Assembly: GCF_014652435.1 (NCBI RefSeq) | Contig: NZ_BMYU01000002.1 | Location: 372,001 to 436,000, forward strand | DNA length: 64,000 nucleotides | Source: Cognatundibacterium squillarum | Lineage (GTDB): Bacteria; Pseudomonadota; Gammaproteobacteria; Burkholderiales; Burkholderiaceae_D | Reading direction: 5' to 3' | Shown here: positions 1 to 8,087 of the stretch, one piece after another | Position numbering within the stretch: the stretch's first letter is position 1 | Layout of the letters: the number at the start of each line of letters is the position of its first letter | Position numbers and translations under genes: made by a program | Notes under the pieces: model-generated | Databases searched by the model: none | Seen by the model: the letters and a program-made list of their open reading frames with translations, nothing else | What the model was told of the DNA's origin: nothing

Positions 1-1
1 A

Positions 2-388
2 CAGCGTTTGAAACGCACAGCGCAAGCACTGAATGCGATGTCGCTGGGCGCACAAACGGCGGCGCATAGTGGTGTGAATATCGCTGCACTGCGCTGGCGT
101 GTGATTCTGACAGTCGCAATTCTGACCGGCGTGGTGATGGCCTGGTGCGGTGCAATTGGTTTTATCGGCCTGATCGCGGCCCATCTGGTTCGTATGCAAT
201 ACGGAGCAGATCAGCGCATCGTTTTACCGGGTGCAATGCTTTCCGGTGCGCTGGTCTTGCTGCTGGCAGATACGCTGGCGCGTACTCTGGCACTGCCTGC
301 CGAAATTCCGGTCGGCATTCTGACCGCTTTATGCGGCAGCCCGGTGTTATTAATGCTCTTATACCAAAGCCGTCACCGGCTTTACTGA
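2..388 (+). CDS. FecCD-family ABC transporter permease, C-terminal part
   Basis: The window opens inside this gene: the frame is open to the left edge, so only about the last 128 residues are seen. They carry the conserved ARxLNAxSLG-like stretch of BtuC/FecD/HmuU permeases (here QALNAMSLGA), then hydrophobic helices and the family-typical GAIGFIGLIAAHLVR and LPGAMLSGALVLLLAD segments. The closing PAEIPVGILTAL(C)G motif is also characteristic. These proteins form the membrane channel of importers for haem, ferric siderophores or cobalamin. The ATPase gene starts 5 bp downstream and a ChaN-like lipoprotein follows, which points to haem or iron. The substrate is inferred from neighbours only. 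Confidence 0.88.
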   Translation, partial: QRLKRTAQALNAMSLGAQTAAHSGVNIAALRWRVILTVAILTGVVMAWCGAIGFIGLIAAHLVRMQYGADQRIVLPGAMLSGALVLLLADTLARTLALPAEIPVGILTALCGSPVLLMLLYQSRHRLY

Positions 389-393
389 CAACG

Positions 394-1260
394 ATGCAGA
401 CTATGCAAACGATTCCGAATCAGCAAGCAGCCAGTGCAAGGCTGATGATACGCTGCGGCAGCTGGCAACAAGGACAAAGCGCCATCGGACCCTTTGTATT
501 ACAGGTACGCGGCGCAGAACGCATTGCGATTCTCGGGCCTTCCGGTGCCGGCAAAAGCAGTTTGCTGAAAGCCCTGTCCGGTGATTTACCCGCCCTGCAC
601 ACATCGGTATTTGTTAACGGAAAAACTTTAGATCAGTTTTCCCCGCAGATGCTGGCAACCCAACGCGCTGTGCTGATGCAAAGCCATCAGATGGCGTTTT
701 CATTACCGGTGGAACTGGTGATTGGCTTGGGCCGCATCGCGCGGGATGCCGATTCGCAGCAACAGGAATTTGTTCATCAGGCTGCCCATCTCGCGGAAGC
801 CGGTCATTTAATGCAGCGCCAGTACAACAGCCTTTCCGGTGGTGAACAGGCGCGGGTGCAACTGGCGCGGGTGTTTGCTCAGTTGTGGGATACACAGGGT
901 GGTGTGATTCTGGTTGATGAACCGGTCAGCGCACTCGACCCCGGCCTGCAACCGGAATTACTGCACCGGCTGCGGCAATTCGCGGCGGAGCGTCACCATG
1001 CCGTGATTGCGGTCTTGCATGATGTGAATCAGGCGCTACAGTATTTTGAGCGCCTGTGGCTGATCCGTGATGGTCAGTTACTGGCCGATTGTGCCGCCAG
1101 CCTGCAAGCTATCCCGCATTTAGAAAATCTGTATCAGACCGGCTGGCAGGTATTGCGCAGTGATGATGGCGAACCGGTTTTACATTGCCTGCCACGCCAC
1201 CGGCAACGCAAACCAGCCGCCGATGTGATTCCCTTACACCAGCATACTCAACATGCCTGA
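394..1260 (+). CDS. hmuV: Haem/iron ABC transporter ATP-binding protein, HmuV-like
   Basis: This 288-residue ATPase would power the permease encoded just upstream. It shows Walker A (GPSGAGKSS), the ABC signature (LSGGEQAR), Walker B (VILVDEP), the D-loop (SALDP) and the switch histidine (VLHDVN) in the right order. The LARVFAQLW stretch before Walker B resembles HmuV haem-import ATPases rather than generic FecE. The open frame extends further upstream into the permease gene. The start at 394, 5 bp after the permease stop, fits family length; an ATG at 403 is the alternative. The last 8 bases overlap the next gene, which supports an operon. Haem specificity is inferred from family resemblance and the ChaN neighbour. 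Confidence 0.85.
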   Translation: MQTMQTIPNQQAASARLMIRCGSWQQGQSAIGPFVLQVRGAERIAILGPSGAGKSSLLKALSGDLPALHTSVFVNGKTLDQFSPQMLATQRAVLMQSHQMAFSLPVELVIGLGRIARDADSQQQEFVHQAAHLAEAGHLMQRQYNSLSGGEQARVQLARVFAQLWDTQGGVILVDEPVSALDPGLQPELLHRLRQFAAERHHAVIAVLHDVNQALQYFERLWLIRDGQLLADCAASLQAIPHLENLYQTGWQVLRSDDGEPVLHCLPRHRQRKPAADVIPLHQHTQHA

Positions 1261-2152
1261 ACAAATGAACACCACGAAAAAGCTGAATCAATTTCTGTGC
1301 CGCACCGCGCTGCTAACGCTGACGCTGATTACGCTCAGCGCTTGTCAAAGTACAGCACCCGCCACCAGCAGCGCGACAGCACAATATCTGCTGCTGGGCG
1401 AAGTCCACGACAACAGCGCCGGACATCAGGCCAGACTGGAAGCCATCAGGCAAACACTGCAGCAAGACAAGTCCATGACAATGGTACTGGAACAATTCGA
1501 TACCGATCAGCAAACAGCGCTGGATGAAGCACAGCGCGTATGCAGCACAGCGGACTGCCTGCTGCAAAAGCTCAGAAAGCCCGGTGCTCAATGGCAATGG
1601 CCGCTGTATCAGCCACTGATACAACTGGCGCTGGACCAGAAAATTCCCATGATTGCCGGAAATTTGTCACGCGAACAGGCGCGCAGGGTGATGAAGGAAG
1701 GCTACGGCGCAGTGTTTGATGCAGCAACACTACAGCGCTGGCAATTACGTGATAACGGTACAAACAACAGCCCGACGGATCAGCAGCCACACCAGACCGT
1801 ACTGCAAATGCAGCAGCAGGAAGTGATACAGGCGCACTGCGGTCAGTTACCACTGAGCATGGCAGAGGGCATGGCAAAAGCGCAGATGGCGCGCGATATT
1901 GTGATGGCGGACAAGTTATTACAACAACCCAGCCGCAGCATCCTGATCGCCGGTAACGGCCATGTGCGTAAAGATATCGGTGTGGCCTACTGGCTGCGTT
2001 TTGCCGGTGCAAAACCAGCATACAGCCATGTGTATGCAGAATCAGCCATCAATGCCGCTGCAGCAGATGCACAAACACAGATCAGCAAACAGGCACGTCC
2101 CGATCCCTGCGCGGGCCTGATCATCAACAGCAAACCTAAGGAGACGCCATGA
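1253..2152 (+). CDS. ChaN-family haem-binding lipoprotein
   Basis: The protein has an N-terminal hydrophobic segment ending in a lipobox (LITLSAC), so it should be lipidated and anchored in the envelope. The mature part opens with YLLLGEVHDN, the signature of the ChaN/DUF399 family, and contains the later GNGHVRKDIGVAYWL motif of that family. ChaN from Campylobacter binds haem at a dimer interface, and relatives often sit with haem importers. The start at 1253 overlaps hmuV by 8 bp; an in-frame ATG at 1265 would also leave a good signal peptide. The stop overlaps the next start (ATGA), so the genes are probably translationally coupled. A haem-handling role is inferred from family and context. 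Confidence 0.85.
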   Translation: MPEQMNTTKKLNQFLCRTALLTLTLITLSACQSTAPATSSATAQYLLLGEVHDNSAGHQARLEAIRQTLQQDKSMTMVLEQFDTDQQTALDEAQRVCSTADCLLQKLRKPGAQWQWPLYQPLIQLALDQKIPMIAGNLSREQARRVMKEGYGAVFDAATLQRWQLRDNGTNNSPTDQQPHQTVLQMQQQEVIQAHCGQLPLSMAEGMAKAQMARDIVMADKLLQQPSRSILIAGNGHVRKDIGVAYWLRFAGAKPAYSHVYAESAINAAAADAQTQISKQARPDPCAGLIINSKPKETP

Positions 2153-2406
2153 CCCAGCAAAACAATCCCTGCCAGCATATGCAACTGGCGACCAGCCCGA
2201 TTGGTGATGTCAAATACTGCGCTGATTGCGGTATCGTGCATCTGGCCGTACAAAACCTTTCGTTGCGTCTGGAGACAGAAAGCTTTCGCGCGCTGACCTA
2301 TATGCTTGCACAGGCACAGCTAAACATGGAAGATCATGAACACTACAGCCGTCATCAGTATCAGGCGGTGAAAAACGTAAAACCATTCATTAAGAAAACC
2401 CATTAA
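2149..2406 (+). CDS. Small conserved cysteine-containing protein
   Basis: An 85-residue protein whose start overlaps the ChaN-like gene by an ATGA junction. It has no signal peptide. The N-terminal third holds a CxH pair (NPCQHMQL), a CADCG motif and a nearby HL, which together could bind a metal ion or haem. The rest is polar and probably helical, with several histidines (EDHEHYSRHQYQ). I do not recognise a named family with certainty. The tight coupling to the haem operon suggests a helper role in haem or iron handling, but that is context only. It is very unlikely to be spurious because of the overlap and the conserved-looking cysteine pattern. Confidence 0.7.
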   Translation: MTQQNNPCQHMQLATSPIGDVKYCADCGIVHLAVQNLSLRLETESFRALTYMLAQAQLNMEDHEHYSRHQYQAVKNVKPFIKKTH

Positions 2407-2418
2407 GGCGAATAAATC

Positions 2419-2883
2419 ATGCAACAACTGCGCTTTCAGACCGACGTCAGCACCGATCCCGACCTGTTCTGGAAGCGCCAGTCAATTGCAACGATTAATC
2501 AGGAAATGGCACCGTTACTGCGGATGACAGCACCAGCACAATACCGCCAGCTGCAACTGAAAGACTGGAAAGGTGAAACACCGCTGTTCGCCAGCTGGGT
2601 TTTACTGTTCGGTCTGATTCCGCTTGACCGGCATTGCTTTGAAAAACTGGATTTTCCGGCTGAACATGAATTCATCGAAACATCCACGTCATGGAATAAC
2701 AAAACCTGGCAGCACAGACGTTTCGTGACTGCCACTGCCACAGGCTGCACCGTCACCGATGAATTGCAGTTCACACCACGCATGGCATGGATGACGCCGG
2801 TTGTCACGTGGATTGTGAAAATGGCGTTTCAGAATCGCCATCGCTATCTTGCCTGCCTGATGCATAACCGTTCAGCAAAATAA
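2419..2883 (+). CDS. SRPBCC-like cytosolic protein of unknown function
   Basis: A 154-residue protein with no signal peptide, starting 12 bp after the previous stop with an AGGCGAATAA leader. The alternating pattern, with W-rich strands, a central hydrophobic stretch (FASWVLLFGLIPLD), the WQHRRFV and CTVTDELQFTPR strands and a long C-terminal helix, resembles START/SRPBCC ligand-binding proteins often annotated as hypothetical in proteobacteria. These fold around a hydrophobic cavity, so a lipid or tetrapyrrole ligand is conceivable. No catalytic motif is visible. It is the last gene of the haem/iron operon and is followed at once by a hairpin that serves the convergent mscS gene and perhaps both directions. 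Confidence 0.65.
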   Translation: MQQLRFQTDVSTDPDLFWKRQSIATINQEMAPLLRMTAPAQYRQLQLKDWKGETPLFASWVLLFGLIPLDRHCFEKLDFPAEHEFIETSTSWNNKTWQHRRFVTATATGCTVTDELQFTPRMAWMTPVVTWIVKMAFQNRHRYLACLMHNRSAK

Positions 2884-2907
2884 AAAAGCCCGGCGTTCAC
2901 CGGGCTT
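2881..2907 (-). terminator. Intrinsic terminator for mscS, possibly bidirectional
   Basis: An 8-bp perfect stem (AAGCCCGG / CCGGGCTT) with a six-base loop lies between convergent genes. Read on the minus strand it is followed by a run of T residues (TTTTTTATTTT), the classic form, so it terminates mscS. In the plus direction the T tract is missing. Confidence 0.8.
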
Positions 2908-2941
2908 AGGACTTCTGTGCTGTTACTGTTGCAAAAAAACA

Positions 2942-3769
2942 TTAATTCAATTGCTGCAGCAGCACTTGCTGCGCAGGCATAGGCGCAGGGAAACCGGCTT
3001 CTGCAAGGCAAGTTGCCAGCATCCGGTTTGCGTCGAAATACACTTGCCAGTAATGATCGGTGTGACAGAAAGGACGCACCGCCAGCACAGGCCCCACCAG
3101 ATTGAATTCCAGAATTTCGACTTCCACCGATGGACTGGCAACCACGTTCGGAATCGTTTGCAGTTTTTCACGCAGCAATAACATGGCCGCTGTGCTGTCT
3201 GCTTTACCGGATAACTGACATTTCAGTTCCACACGACGATACGGATTGCTGGAGTAATTGTGAATCGTGTCACCGAACACTTTGTTATTACCAACCACTA
3301 CCAGCACATTGTCCGGCGCATCAATGGATGTCGTGAACAGACCGATTTCCTTGATCGTACCTGTCACACCTGCCACCGTCACAAAGTCACCGACTTTATA
3401 CGGACGCAGCACGATGATGAACGCACCGGCTGCAAAGTTCGCCAGTAAGCCGGACCACGCCATACCAATCGCCACACCGGCAGCTGCCATCAGCGCGGCA
3501 AACGTCGTGGTCTGAATGCCGAAGTAACCAAGAATACCAATTACCAGCAACACATTCAGCGTGACCGTGACTACCGATCCCAGATAACGCATCACGGTCG
3601 CATCGACTTTCTGCTTCTGCGCCGAGCTTTGTACCGCCGCCACCACTTTTGCAATCAGCCAGCGGCCTATCACCCAGAACGCAATCGCCGCGAGAATTTT
3701 GACACCAAATTCCGTAGCGATATTCATTGCCGTTTCCTGCAGTTTGTTCAGTTGTACCCCATCCATCAT
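2942..3769 (-). CDS. mscS: Small-conductance mechanosensitive channel MscS
   Basis: A 275-residue inner-membrane protein that should open under membrane tension and release osmolytes on hypo-osmotic shock. Three hydrophobic segments lie in the first 110 residues. The third, pore-lining one is the Gly/Ala-rich stretch ending in GVAIGMAWSGLLANFAAGAFII, split by the usual glycines. The beta domain follows with LRPYKVGDFV and GTIKEIGLFTT, then the conserved VVVGNNKVFGDTIHNYSSNPYRRVE region and an alpha/beta C-terminus. Length matches E. coli MscS (286). It is monocistronic: a terminator lies downstream and a long AT-rich leader upstream. I see no sign of damage. Confidence 0.93.
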   Translation of the reverse strand: MMDGVQLNKLQETAMNIATEFGVKILAAIAFWVIGRWLIAKVVAAVQSSAQKQKVDATVMRYLGSVVTVTLNVLLVIGILGYFGIQTTTFAALMAAAGVAIGMAWSGLLANFAAGAFIIVLRPYKVGDFVTVAGVTGTIKEIGLFTTSIDAPDNVLVVVGNNKVFGDTIHNYSSNPYRRVELKCQLSGKADSTAAMLLLREKLQTIPNVVASPSVEVEILEFNLVGPVLAVRPFCHTDHYWQVYFDANRMLATCLAEAGFPAPMPAQQVLLQQLN

Positions 3770-4011
3770 TGCACCTGTTTTCCTCTGTGTGATTATTCAA
3801 GTGATGCAAAGCACCACCGCGTTACCCGCCGTTTGCAAAGCGGGGCTGATCGTTTTCATCAGTACAGAAGTTATATAGTGTGAACAAACAGGAAACAATG
3901 TAAAAACAATATTTGTTTGCAATGTTTACAAAGTTTATAAGGCGCAAACAATTGCAAATCCTGCCGCAGCATTACAGCACGACACGCGACGGGCAATGAT
4001 ATTTCCGGAAG
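3770..4011. other. AT-rich intergenic region upstream of mscS
   Basis: About 240 bp between mscS and the terminator of the yiaA-like gene. It is clearly richer in A and T than the genes on either side, especially from 3870 to 3950. It probably holds the mscS promoter, but no confident -35/-10 pair stands out. A 60-codon open frame crosses it on the minus strand, without a ribosome site or recognisable product, and is not called. Confidence 0.5.
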
Positions 4012-4050
4012 CCAATAAAAAAGAGGGACTTCCGACAGGAAATCCCTCTT
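4012..4050 (-). terminator. Intrinsic terminator of the yiaA-like gene
   Basis: An inverted repeat, AAGAGGGACTTCC against GGAAATCCCTCTT (4021-4050) with a four-base loop and one mismatch, is followed on the minus strand by a T run (TTTTTTATTGG). It lies 29 bp beyond the stop of the gene at 4079-4519. Confidence 0.85.
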
Positions 4051-4078
4051 CATGTTTTTCGGTGCTGAACAGGCTTAA

Positions 4079-4519
4079 TCAGCTCTGGCTGTCATCACCG
4101 TAGCCTGCCTGTGGATGCATTTTGTCAAACAGTGCAGCGTCTCGGATATTTTTCTGGACGGCGACGGCGCCGAAGAGGCTGAGTAAGAATGACATTGCGT
4201 AAAAGCCTTTTTCTGTCATTGCCATGGTCGCGTTCCATAAGCCGACCGTCATCAGCAGAATGGCGATGACCAGTGATGTCCAGCACAGGCCGTAGTAAAT
4301 GCCGGTAACGGGAATACCTTCGGAGCGGTCACGGACGGATTTTTGCAGGGATACTGCTGAGAACAGGCCGTACATCAGAATGGTGAAGTAATAGCCCTGC
4401 TCATTCAGTTGCATGGTGGAATTCCACAAGCCTGCAAGGTAGGCGATTGCGCCGACGGCCATTGAGCACCATGCGGCACCGATAAAGGCACCGGTAGGAC
4501 GTTGAAACTGTACTTGCAT
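4079..4519 (-). CDS. YiaA/YiaB-family inner-membrane protein
   Basis: A 146-residue protein with four predicted membrane helices arranged as a tandem duplication. Each half has a helix pair with the motif GLWN(S/A)TM followed by a second helix and VQKNIRD or LQKSVRDR. This duplicated two-helix unit is the yiaA/yiaB domain. The function is unknown in E. coli as well. The start at 4519 is chosen because ACTCCT on the plus strand (AGGAGT in sense) lies 5-10 bases upstream; the open frame runs 24 codons further, but that part is unlike the family. It is transcribed alone, with its own terminator. Confidence 0.85.
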   Translation of the reverse strand: MQVQFQRPTGAFIGAAWCSMAVGAIAYLAGLWNSTMQLNEQGYYFTILMYGLFSAVSLQKSVRDRSEGIPVTGIYYGLCWTSLVIAILLMTVGLWNATMAMTEKGFYAMSFLLSLFGAVAVQKNIRDAALFDKMHPQAGYGDDSQS

Positions 4520-4748
4520 ACTAGACTCCTTTGTTCTGTTCTGGAATTTGCCTTGTGGCTGACCGGTCTGTTCTGAACAATCCGGCAACATTCTGGCATC
4601 GTAATGCGGTCAGTGGATCAAATCAACTGGCGGACATGTCCATGGTTTTACGTTAATTTTTTGCTAAATACCAGAAAAAACAGATAAAGCGCTGTGCAGC
4701 GTATTCAAAGGCACCATGGCAGGCTGCCGCATGCGCGGCCAACCTCGC

Positions 4749-5270
4749 TCAGAAACGCCATTGCAGAATCAGGTTGGCGTGCTGTTGTTCGCCCAGCTGA
4801 AAGAAGGTGTCGCCGATATGGTTGAAGCCGCAATGCTGATAAAAACCAATCGCAGCATGATTGCCGGCATACACGGTCAGCCACAGCGCATGGTGTCCGC
4901 GTGATTGCAGTACATCACGTGCTTCGCTGAGTAAGGCACGACCAACGCCTTTGCCGGCAAACTGCGGTATCACATATAAACGCGCGATTTCTGCGTTGCA
5001 ATTGACATCGGCTTCGCAAACTGCATTCAGTTGCAGCAACAGATAACCGATCAGCTTTCCGTCTGATTCTGCCAGCAGATAGCGCTGGTTTTCATCCTCA
5101 AAACGCTGGCGGGTATTGGCTGTCGTAAATTCCTGCAAAACATAATCTGCAACGTCCGCGTTGATGCCTTCCGGTGCGTAGGTATGCAGCCATACCAGCT
5201 GGCTGAGAGCGGCGATTGCAGAAAGGTCTGCGCTGGTTGCCGCACGAAATTGCAAAGCAGATTGCATCAT
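4749..5270 (-). CDS. GNAT-family N-acetyltransferase
   Basis: A 173-residue GCN5-related acetyltransferase. The acetyl-CoA binding motif A is clear (ARLYVIPQFAGKGVGRALLSEA, with the Q-x-x-G-x-G core), followed by motif B (GFYQHCGFNHIGDTFFQLG). The N-terminus starts with the usual FRAATSADLSAIAAL strand-helix. The acceptor substrate cannot be told from sequence. The C-terminal EQQHANLILQWRF resembles small-molecule acetyltransferases of the PaiA/RimI-like group. It lies 36 bp after a second, clearly different GNAT gene on the same strand, so the two may be co-transcribed. Two methionine codons open the frame; either could be the start. Confidence 0.88.
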   Translation of the reverse strand: MMQSALQFRAATSADLSAIAALSQLVWLHTYAPEGINADVADYVLQEFTTANTRQRFEDENQRYLLAESDGKLIGYLLLQLNAVCEADVNCNAEIARLYVIPQFAGKGVGRALLSEARDVLQSRGHHALWLTVYAGNHAAIGFYQHCGFNHIGDTFFQLGEQQHANLILQWRF

Positions 5271-5306
5271 GTATTAACTATTTTCTTCATATGTGTATGG
5301 AAGAAA

Positions 5307-5765
5307 TCATTGCTGCGCAAAGAAATATTCCAGTTCTTCGTCACCCAGCCTGTCGGTTTTACCACTGGGTTTCCAGCCCAGGCGGCGATAAAAGCCATGA
5401 GAACGTACAGCAGGATCAGAGCTGCAGCCTAAAAACAGGCGCTGATGTCCCGCGTGCCGGAGTTGGAGCATCACTGCATGCATTAACTGGCGGCCGACGC
5501 CCTGCCCTTCATACGCAGGCAACAGCGCCAGCACAACAATTTCGCCGCTGTGCAGATCGCCAAAACAATAGCCTGCCATTTGCCCCTTATCCTCGCAGAG
5601 GATGCCGGTCAGTTCCTGATTGCGCACCTGCGCTGACCACGATTCCACCGTGACGCCAAGTTCCGCCAACCGCTCAGCGCTGGCAGGGTTTTCGCGTGTT
5701 AAGCCCCGCAGGGTAATACAGGCCGGAATGTCTTCCGGTGTTGCTGCTCTGAATTGGTAGTTCAT
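5307..5765 (-). CDS. GNAT-family N-acetyltransferase
   Basis: A 152-residue acetyltransferase. Motif A reads VVLALLPAYEGQGVGRQLM, with the Q-G-x-G-x-G pyrophosphate loop, and motif B ends with the family-typical HGFYRRLGWKPSG. Sequence identity with the neighbouring GNAT gene is low, so this is not a recent duplication. The start at 5765 (MNYQFRAATPED) puts the first beta strand at the usual place; the frame is open 7 codons further upstream. No acceptor substrate can be inferred. The gene is followed by the other acetyltransferase after 36 bp. Confidence 0.88.
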   Translation of the reverse strand: MNYQFRAATPEDIPACITLRGLTRENPASAERLAELGVTVESWSAQVRNQELTGILCEDKGQMAGYCFGDLHSGEIVVLALLPAYEGQGVGRQLMHAVMLQLRHAGHQRLFLGCSSDPAVRSHGFYRRLGWKPSGKTDRLGDEELEYFFAQQ

Positions 5766-5850
5766 GTTTAAATTTGTTTGCGCCACTGCCGGACGGTCAT
5801 CGCTGCCAGATAGTACGGCGGCTTGGGACAGTGGTTGATAAAAAAAGGGA

Positions 5851-6096
5851 TTATTCGCTGCTCAGCTGCAGCACTTCGTTGTAGCGCGGCGTGGCATCTT
5901 CATGGAACACATCCGCCAGATATTCCTGTAGTTCGTGTTGCTGCAAATCCGGCGGGATGCAAAGGTCAGCAGGACGCCGCTTGCCTTCATTGCCGGTCAG
6001 CCACGCCTGCCAGTTGCCCGGCTGGCCGGTAACAGTGATCAGATGAACAAAAACGCGGAAGCGCAGTTCCACGGTATGAGTCGCCGCTGCATTCAT
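5851..6096 (-). CDS. Short hypothetical protein
   Basis: An 81-residue cytosolic protein starting MNAAATHTVELRFRVFVHLI; an upstream in-frame start at 6171 would run into the 83-bp repeat and is unlikely. No signal peptide, membrane segment or metal motif is visible. The middle has several charged residues (GNEGKRRPADLCIP) and the end is acidic. Codon use matches the neighbours, which supports it as real. I do not recognise the family. It lies downstream of a repeat copy and is separated from the mutarotase gene by 244 bp. Confidence 0.5.
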   Translation of the reverse strand: MNAAATHTVELRFRVFVHLITVTGQPGNWQAWLTGNEGKRRPADLCIPPDLQQHELQEYLADVFHEDATPRYNEVLQLSSE

Positions 6097-6165
6097 GGTG
6101 ATATCCGGAATGAAAGGGCTGCTCACATTAGCGTAATGACAAACACGCGTCAATATATCGCGATT

Positions 6166-6248
6166 GTGCAAGTATCGTCATCTGTGATTTCCGGAGAGCC
6201 GGACTTTCTGCCGACGACCGCCAGATTGGTATGCAGGAATCCGCAAAA
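6166..6248 (-). repeat. 83-bp intergenic repeat, copy A (inverted)
   Basis: Read on the minus strand this 83-bp block aligns without gaps to copies at 32968, 48652, 57094 and 62482. The shared core is GGTCGTCGGCAGAAAGTCCG. It is closest to copy B, matching it through the distal end (ATGACGATA.(C/T)TGCAC). It lies 92 bp beyond the stop codon of the mutarotase gene and is the only copy in this orientation. Confidence 0.85.
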
Positions 6249-6340
6249 TGGCATAAAAATGGCCTTTGGAAGCCTTACCAGCGGCTTCCGGCGCGTTTGC
6301 GCTCCGGCAATGCGAAATGGCAACGGCGATGATGGCGACG

Positions 6341-7249
6341 TTATGACTGCGTGCAGTTGTCCGGCTCAGGCTCCTGTACAGGTTTAGTCTCAGATTCTGG
6401 TGCCGCCTCTGCCACTAAGCATAATCGTCCCTGCCACTGGCTGCCGGGTGCGAGTTCCTGCGCCTGATAGATGGCAGCGGGTTCTATGCAAATGAACTGA
6501 TCCCCTTCATCGTCGGCCAGATCGGGAATCGCGGCTGCGCCTTCACGCCACGGCGTCCAGATCACGGTTTCGGGAAAACCGCCGGACTGCAGCGTCACTC
6601 GGCCAGCTCCGGTCTGACATTGCAAGCGGGTTGCGGGCGACTGGTGTATCTGGTCGGTGGCTGCATTGATATGCAGAGGTGCAGACATCGCGGGTTCACA
6701 CCACGTCTGCAACTGTTTATCAAAATAGTTTGCAGGAATGCAGCCGTGAATATCTACCGGTGTACCGCCGGGCAGTCTGAGGTAAGTGTGCATTGCAGAC
6801 TGGAATGCAAAAGTCCGCGTACCGGTGTTCTGAATGCTGAATTGCAGAAACACGGCATGATCCTGCAGCTCAACCACCAGTCTGGCGCGAAACGGGTGAG
6901 GCCAGCCGGGTAAAGCGTAGGCGCGGAATTCTGTTTGCAGTGTTGCAGTTGCGCAGTCAGGCTGGCTGCTGATCGCGATCAGGTCCCAGATCACGTTGCG
7001 CAAAATGCCGTGCTTTGGCAACGGACCCATTTCGGCAAATTGCGGGAATACCAGAGGAATGCCGCCGCGCACCGGCAGACCGGCTACCGTACCGGAACAG
7101 CGGCTGATAAACAATTGCTCTTCACCATTCGCCGGTATCCACGACACCAGATTCGCACCTTCCCGCAGTATCGTGCACTGCGCACCGCCTGCGGTATATA
7201 ACAAGACCGGACCCATAAAATTATTCTGCAAACCGCCTATTTTAATCAT
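6341..7249 (-). CDS. D-hexose-6-phosphate mutarotase-like (YeaD family, aldose 1-epimerase fold)
   Basis: A 302-residue galactose-mutarotase-fold protein of the YeaD group. It has the early GGIPLVFPQF motif and PKHGILRNV, which supplies one active-site His. A second His is in FAFQSAMHTYLRLP, and the likely catalytic Glu in QFICIEPAAIY near the end. Members interconvert sugar anomers, usually glucose 6-phosphate. An operator shared with the divergent GntR gene overlaps its start region, so here it is probably part of the uronate regulon and may act on uronic acids or sugars released from pectin. That substrate is inference. An alternative start at 7216 would leave the operator wholly upstream of the coding region. 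Neither start has a good ribosome site. Confidence 0.8.
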   Translation of the reverse strand: MIKIGGLQNNFMGPVLLYTAGGAQCTILREGANLVSWIPANGEEQLFISRCSGTVAGLPVRGGIPLVFPQFAEMGPLPKHGILRNVIWDLIAISSQPDCATATLQTEFRAYALPGWPHPFRARLVVELQDHAVFLQFSIQNTGTRTFAFQSAMHTYLRLPGGTPVDIHGCIPANYFDKQLQTWCEPAMSAPLHINAATDQIHQSPATRLQCQTGAGRVTLQSGGFPETVIWTPWREGAAAIPDLADDEGDQFICIEPAAIYQAQELAPGSQWQGRLCLVAEAAPESETKPVQEPEPDNCTQS

Positions 7250-7263
7250 ACGACATCATACAA
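7245..7263 (-). promoter_or_regulatory. GntR-type operator between the mutarotase and gntR genes
   Basis: On the minus strand this reads TTGTATGATGTCGTATGAT, a 19-bp imperfect palindrome of the same form as the sites at 8130 and 13435. It overlaps the annotated mutarotase start codon (7247-7249) and lies 63 bp before the divergent regulator gene. The regulator encoded next to it is the natural candidate to bind. Confidence 0.65.
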
Positions 7264-7325
7264 CATATAAGCAGGCTTTTCCGCTACAATCATTTGACTA
7301 ACCCCTCCCTTACGAAGATCCGTGC

Positions 7326-8087
7326 ATGGAAAAGCCAGCTTTAATTACAAATAATACAAAACGCCGCCATAAAAGCCTGTCACAGAGTCTTGCAGAGAGC
7401 ATTACGAATAATATCCGCAGCGGGATACTCAAGCCGGGCGAAAAACTCCCGACCGAATCGGCAATTATGGAATTATATGAAGTCAGCCGCACTGTGGTGC
7501 GCGAAGCGATTTCGCACCTGCAGGCAGCCGGACTGGTACACACGCGCCACGGTGTCGGCACCTTTATTCAGGAACCGCCGCTATCCAATCCGCTGAGTCT
7601 GCAAAAAGACACCATCGTCACCGTGCGTGATGTCCTGGATATTCTGGAGCTGCGTATCAGTCTGGAGACAGAGGCAGCATGGCTGGCAGCTTCACGCCGC
7701 ACGGAAGAACAAATGGCAGCGATCACAGCGGCATTTGACGATATCCAGCGTCATGTTCCGCGCGATACTGCATCGGTGAATGCTGATATGCGCTTCCACC
7801 AGCTGATCGCAAAAGCGACCGGCAACCGGTATTTTGTCGACATTTTGTCAGATCTTGGCAACACACTGATTCCGCGTGCACGACTGGATTCTGCCGCGAT
7901 CAGTCAGGAGGCGAGTAATTCCTATCTGGAGCGGGTCAACCGCGAACATGAAGATATTCATAACGCCATTTTGCGCAAAGATCCCGAAGGCGCACGTGCC
8001 GCCATGCGTACGCATCTGAGTAACAGTCGCGAACGTTTACGTCTGGCACAGCAAAAATTCGAAGAATCTCAGAAAAATTCCGGCTGA
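7326..8087 (+). CDS. GntR/FadR-family regulator of the uronate genes
   Basis: A 253-residue repressor-type regulator. The N-terminus is a GntR winged helix (LAESITNNIRSGILKPGEKLPTESAIMELYEVSRTVVREAISHL.. in form, residues about 20-75), ending in the wing GLVHTRHGVGTFIQEP. The C-terminal FCD domain has the LRISLETEAAWLAA helix and the metal/ligand histidine pattern (DMRFHQLIAKATGN, later REHEDIHNAI). FadR-subfamily proteins release DNA when a small organic acid binds. Palindromes of one family occur before this gene, before kdgD and twice before the porin gene, so the ligand is probably an intermediate of galacturonate breakdown. The regulon assignment is inference from these sites. Confidence 0.88.
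   Translation: MEKPALITNNTKRRHKSLSQSLAESITNNIRSGILKPGEKLPTESAIMELYEVSRTVVREAISHLQAAGLVHTRHGVGTFIQEPPLSNPLSLQKDTIVTVRDVLDILELRISLETEAAWLAASRRTEEQMAAITAAFDDIQRHVPRDTASVNADMRFHQLIAKATGNRYFVDILSDLGNTLIPRARLDSAAISQEASNSYLERVNREHEDIHNAILRKDPEGARAAMRTHLSNSRERLRLAQQKFEESQKNSG

Noticed and set aside
3871-4053. 60-codon open frame on the minus strand
   Set aside because: It lies in an AT-rich intergenic region over a terminator, has no ribosome site and no recognisable sequence.
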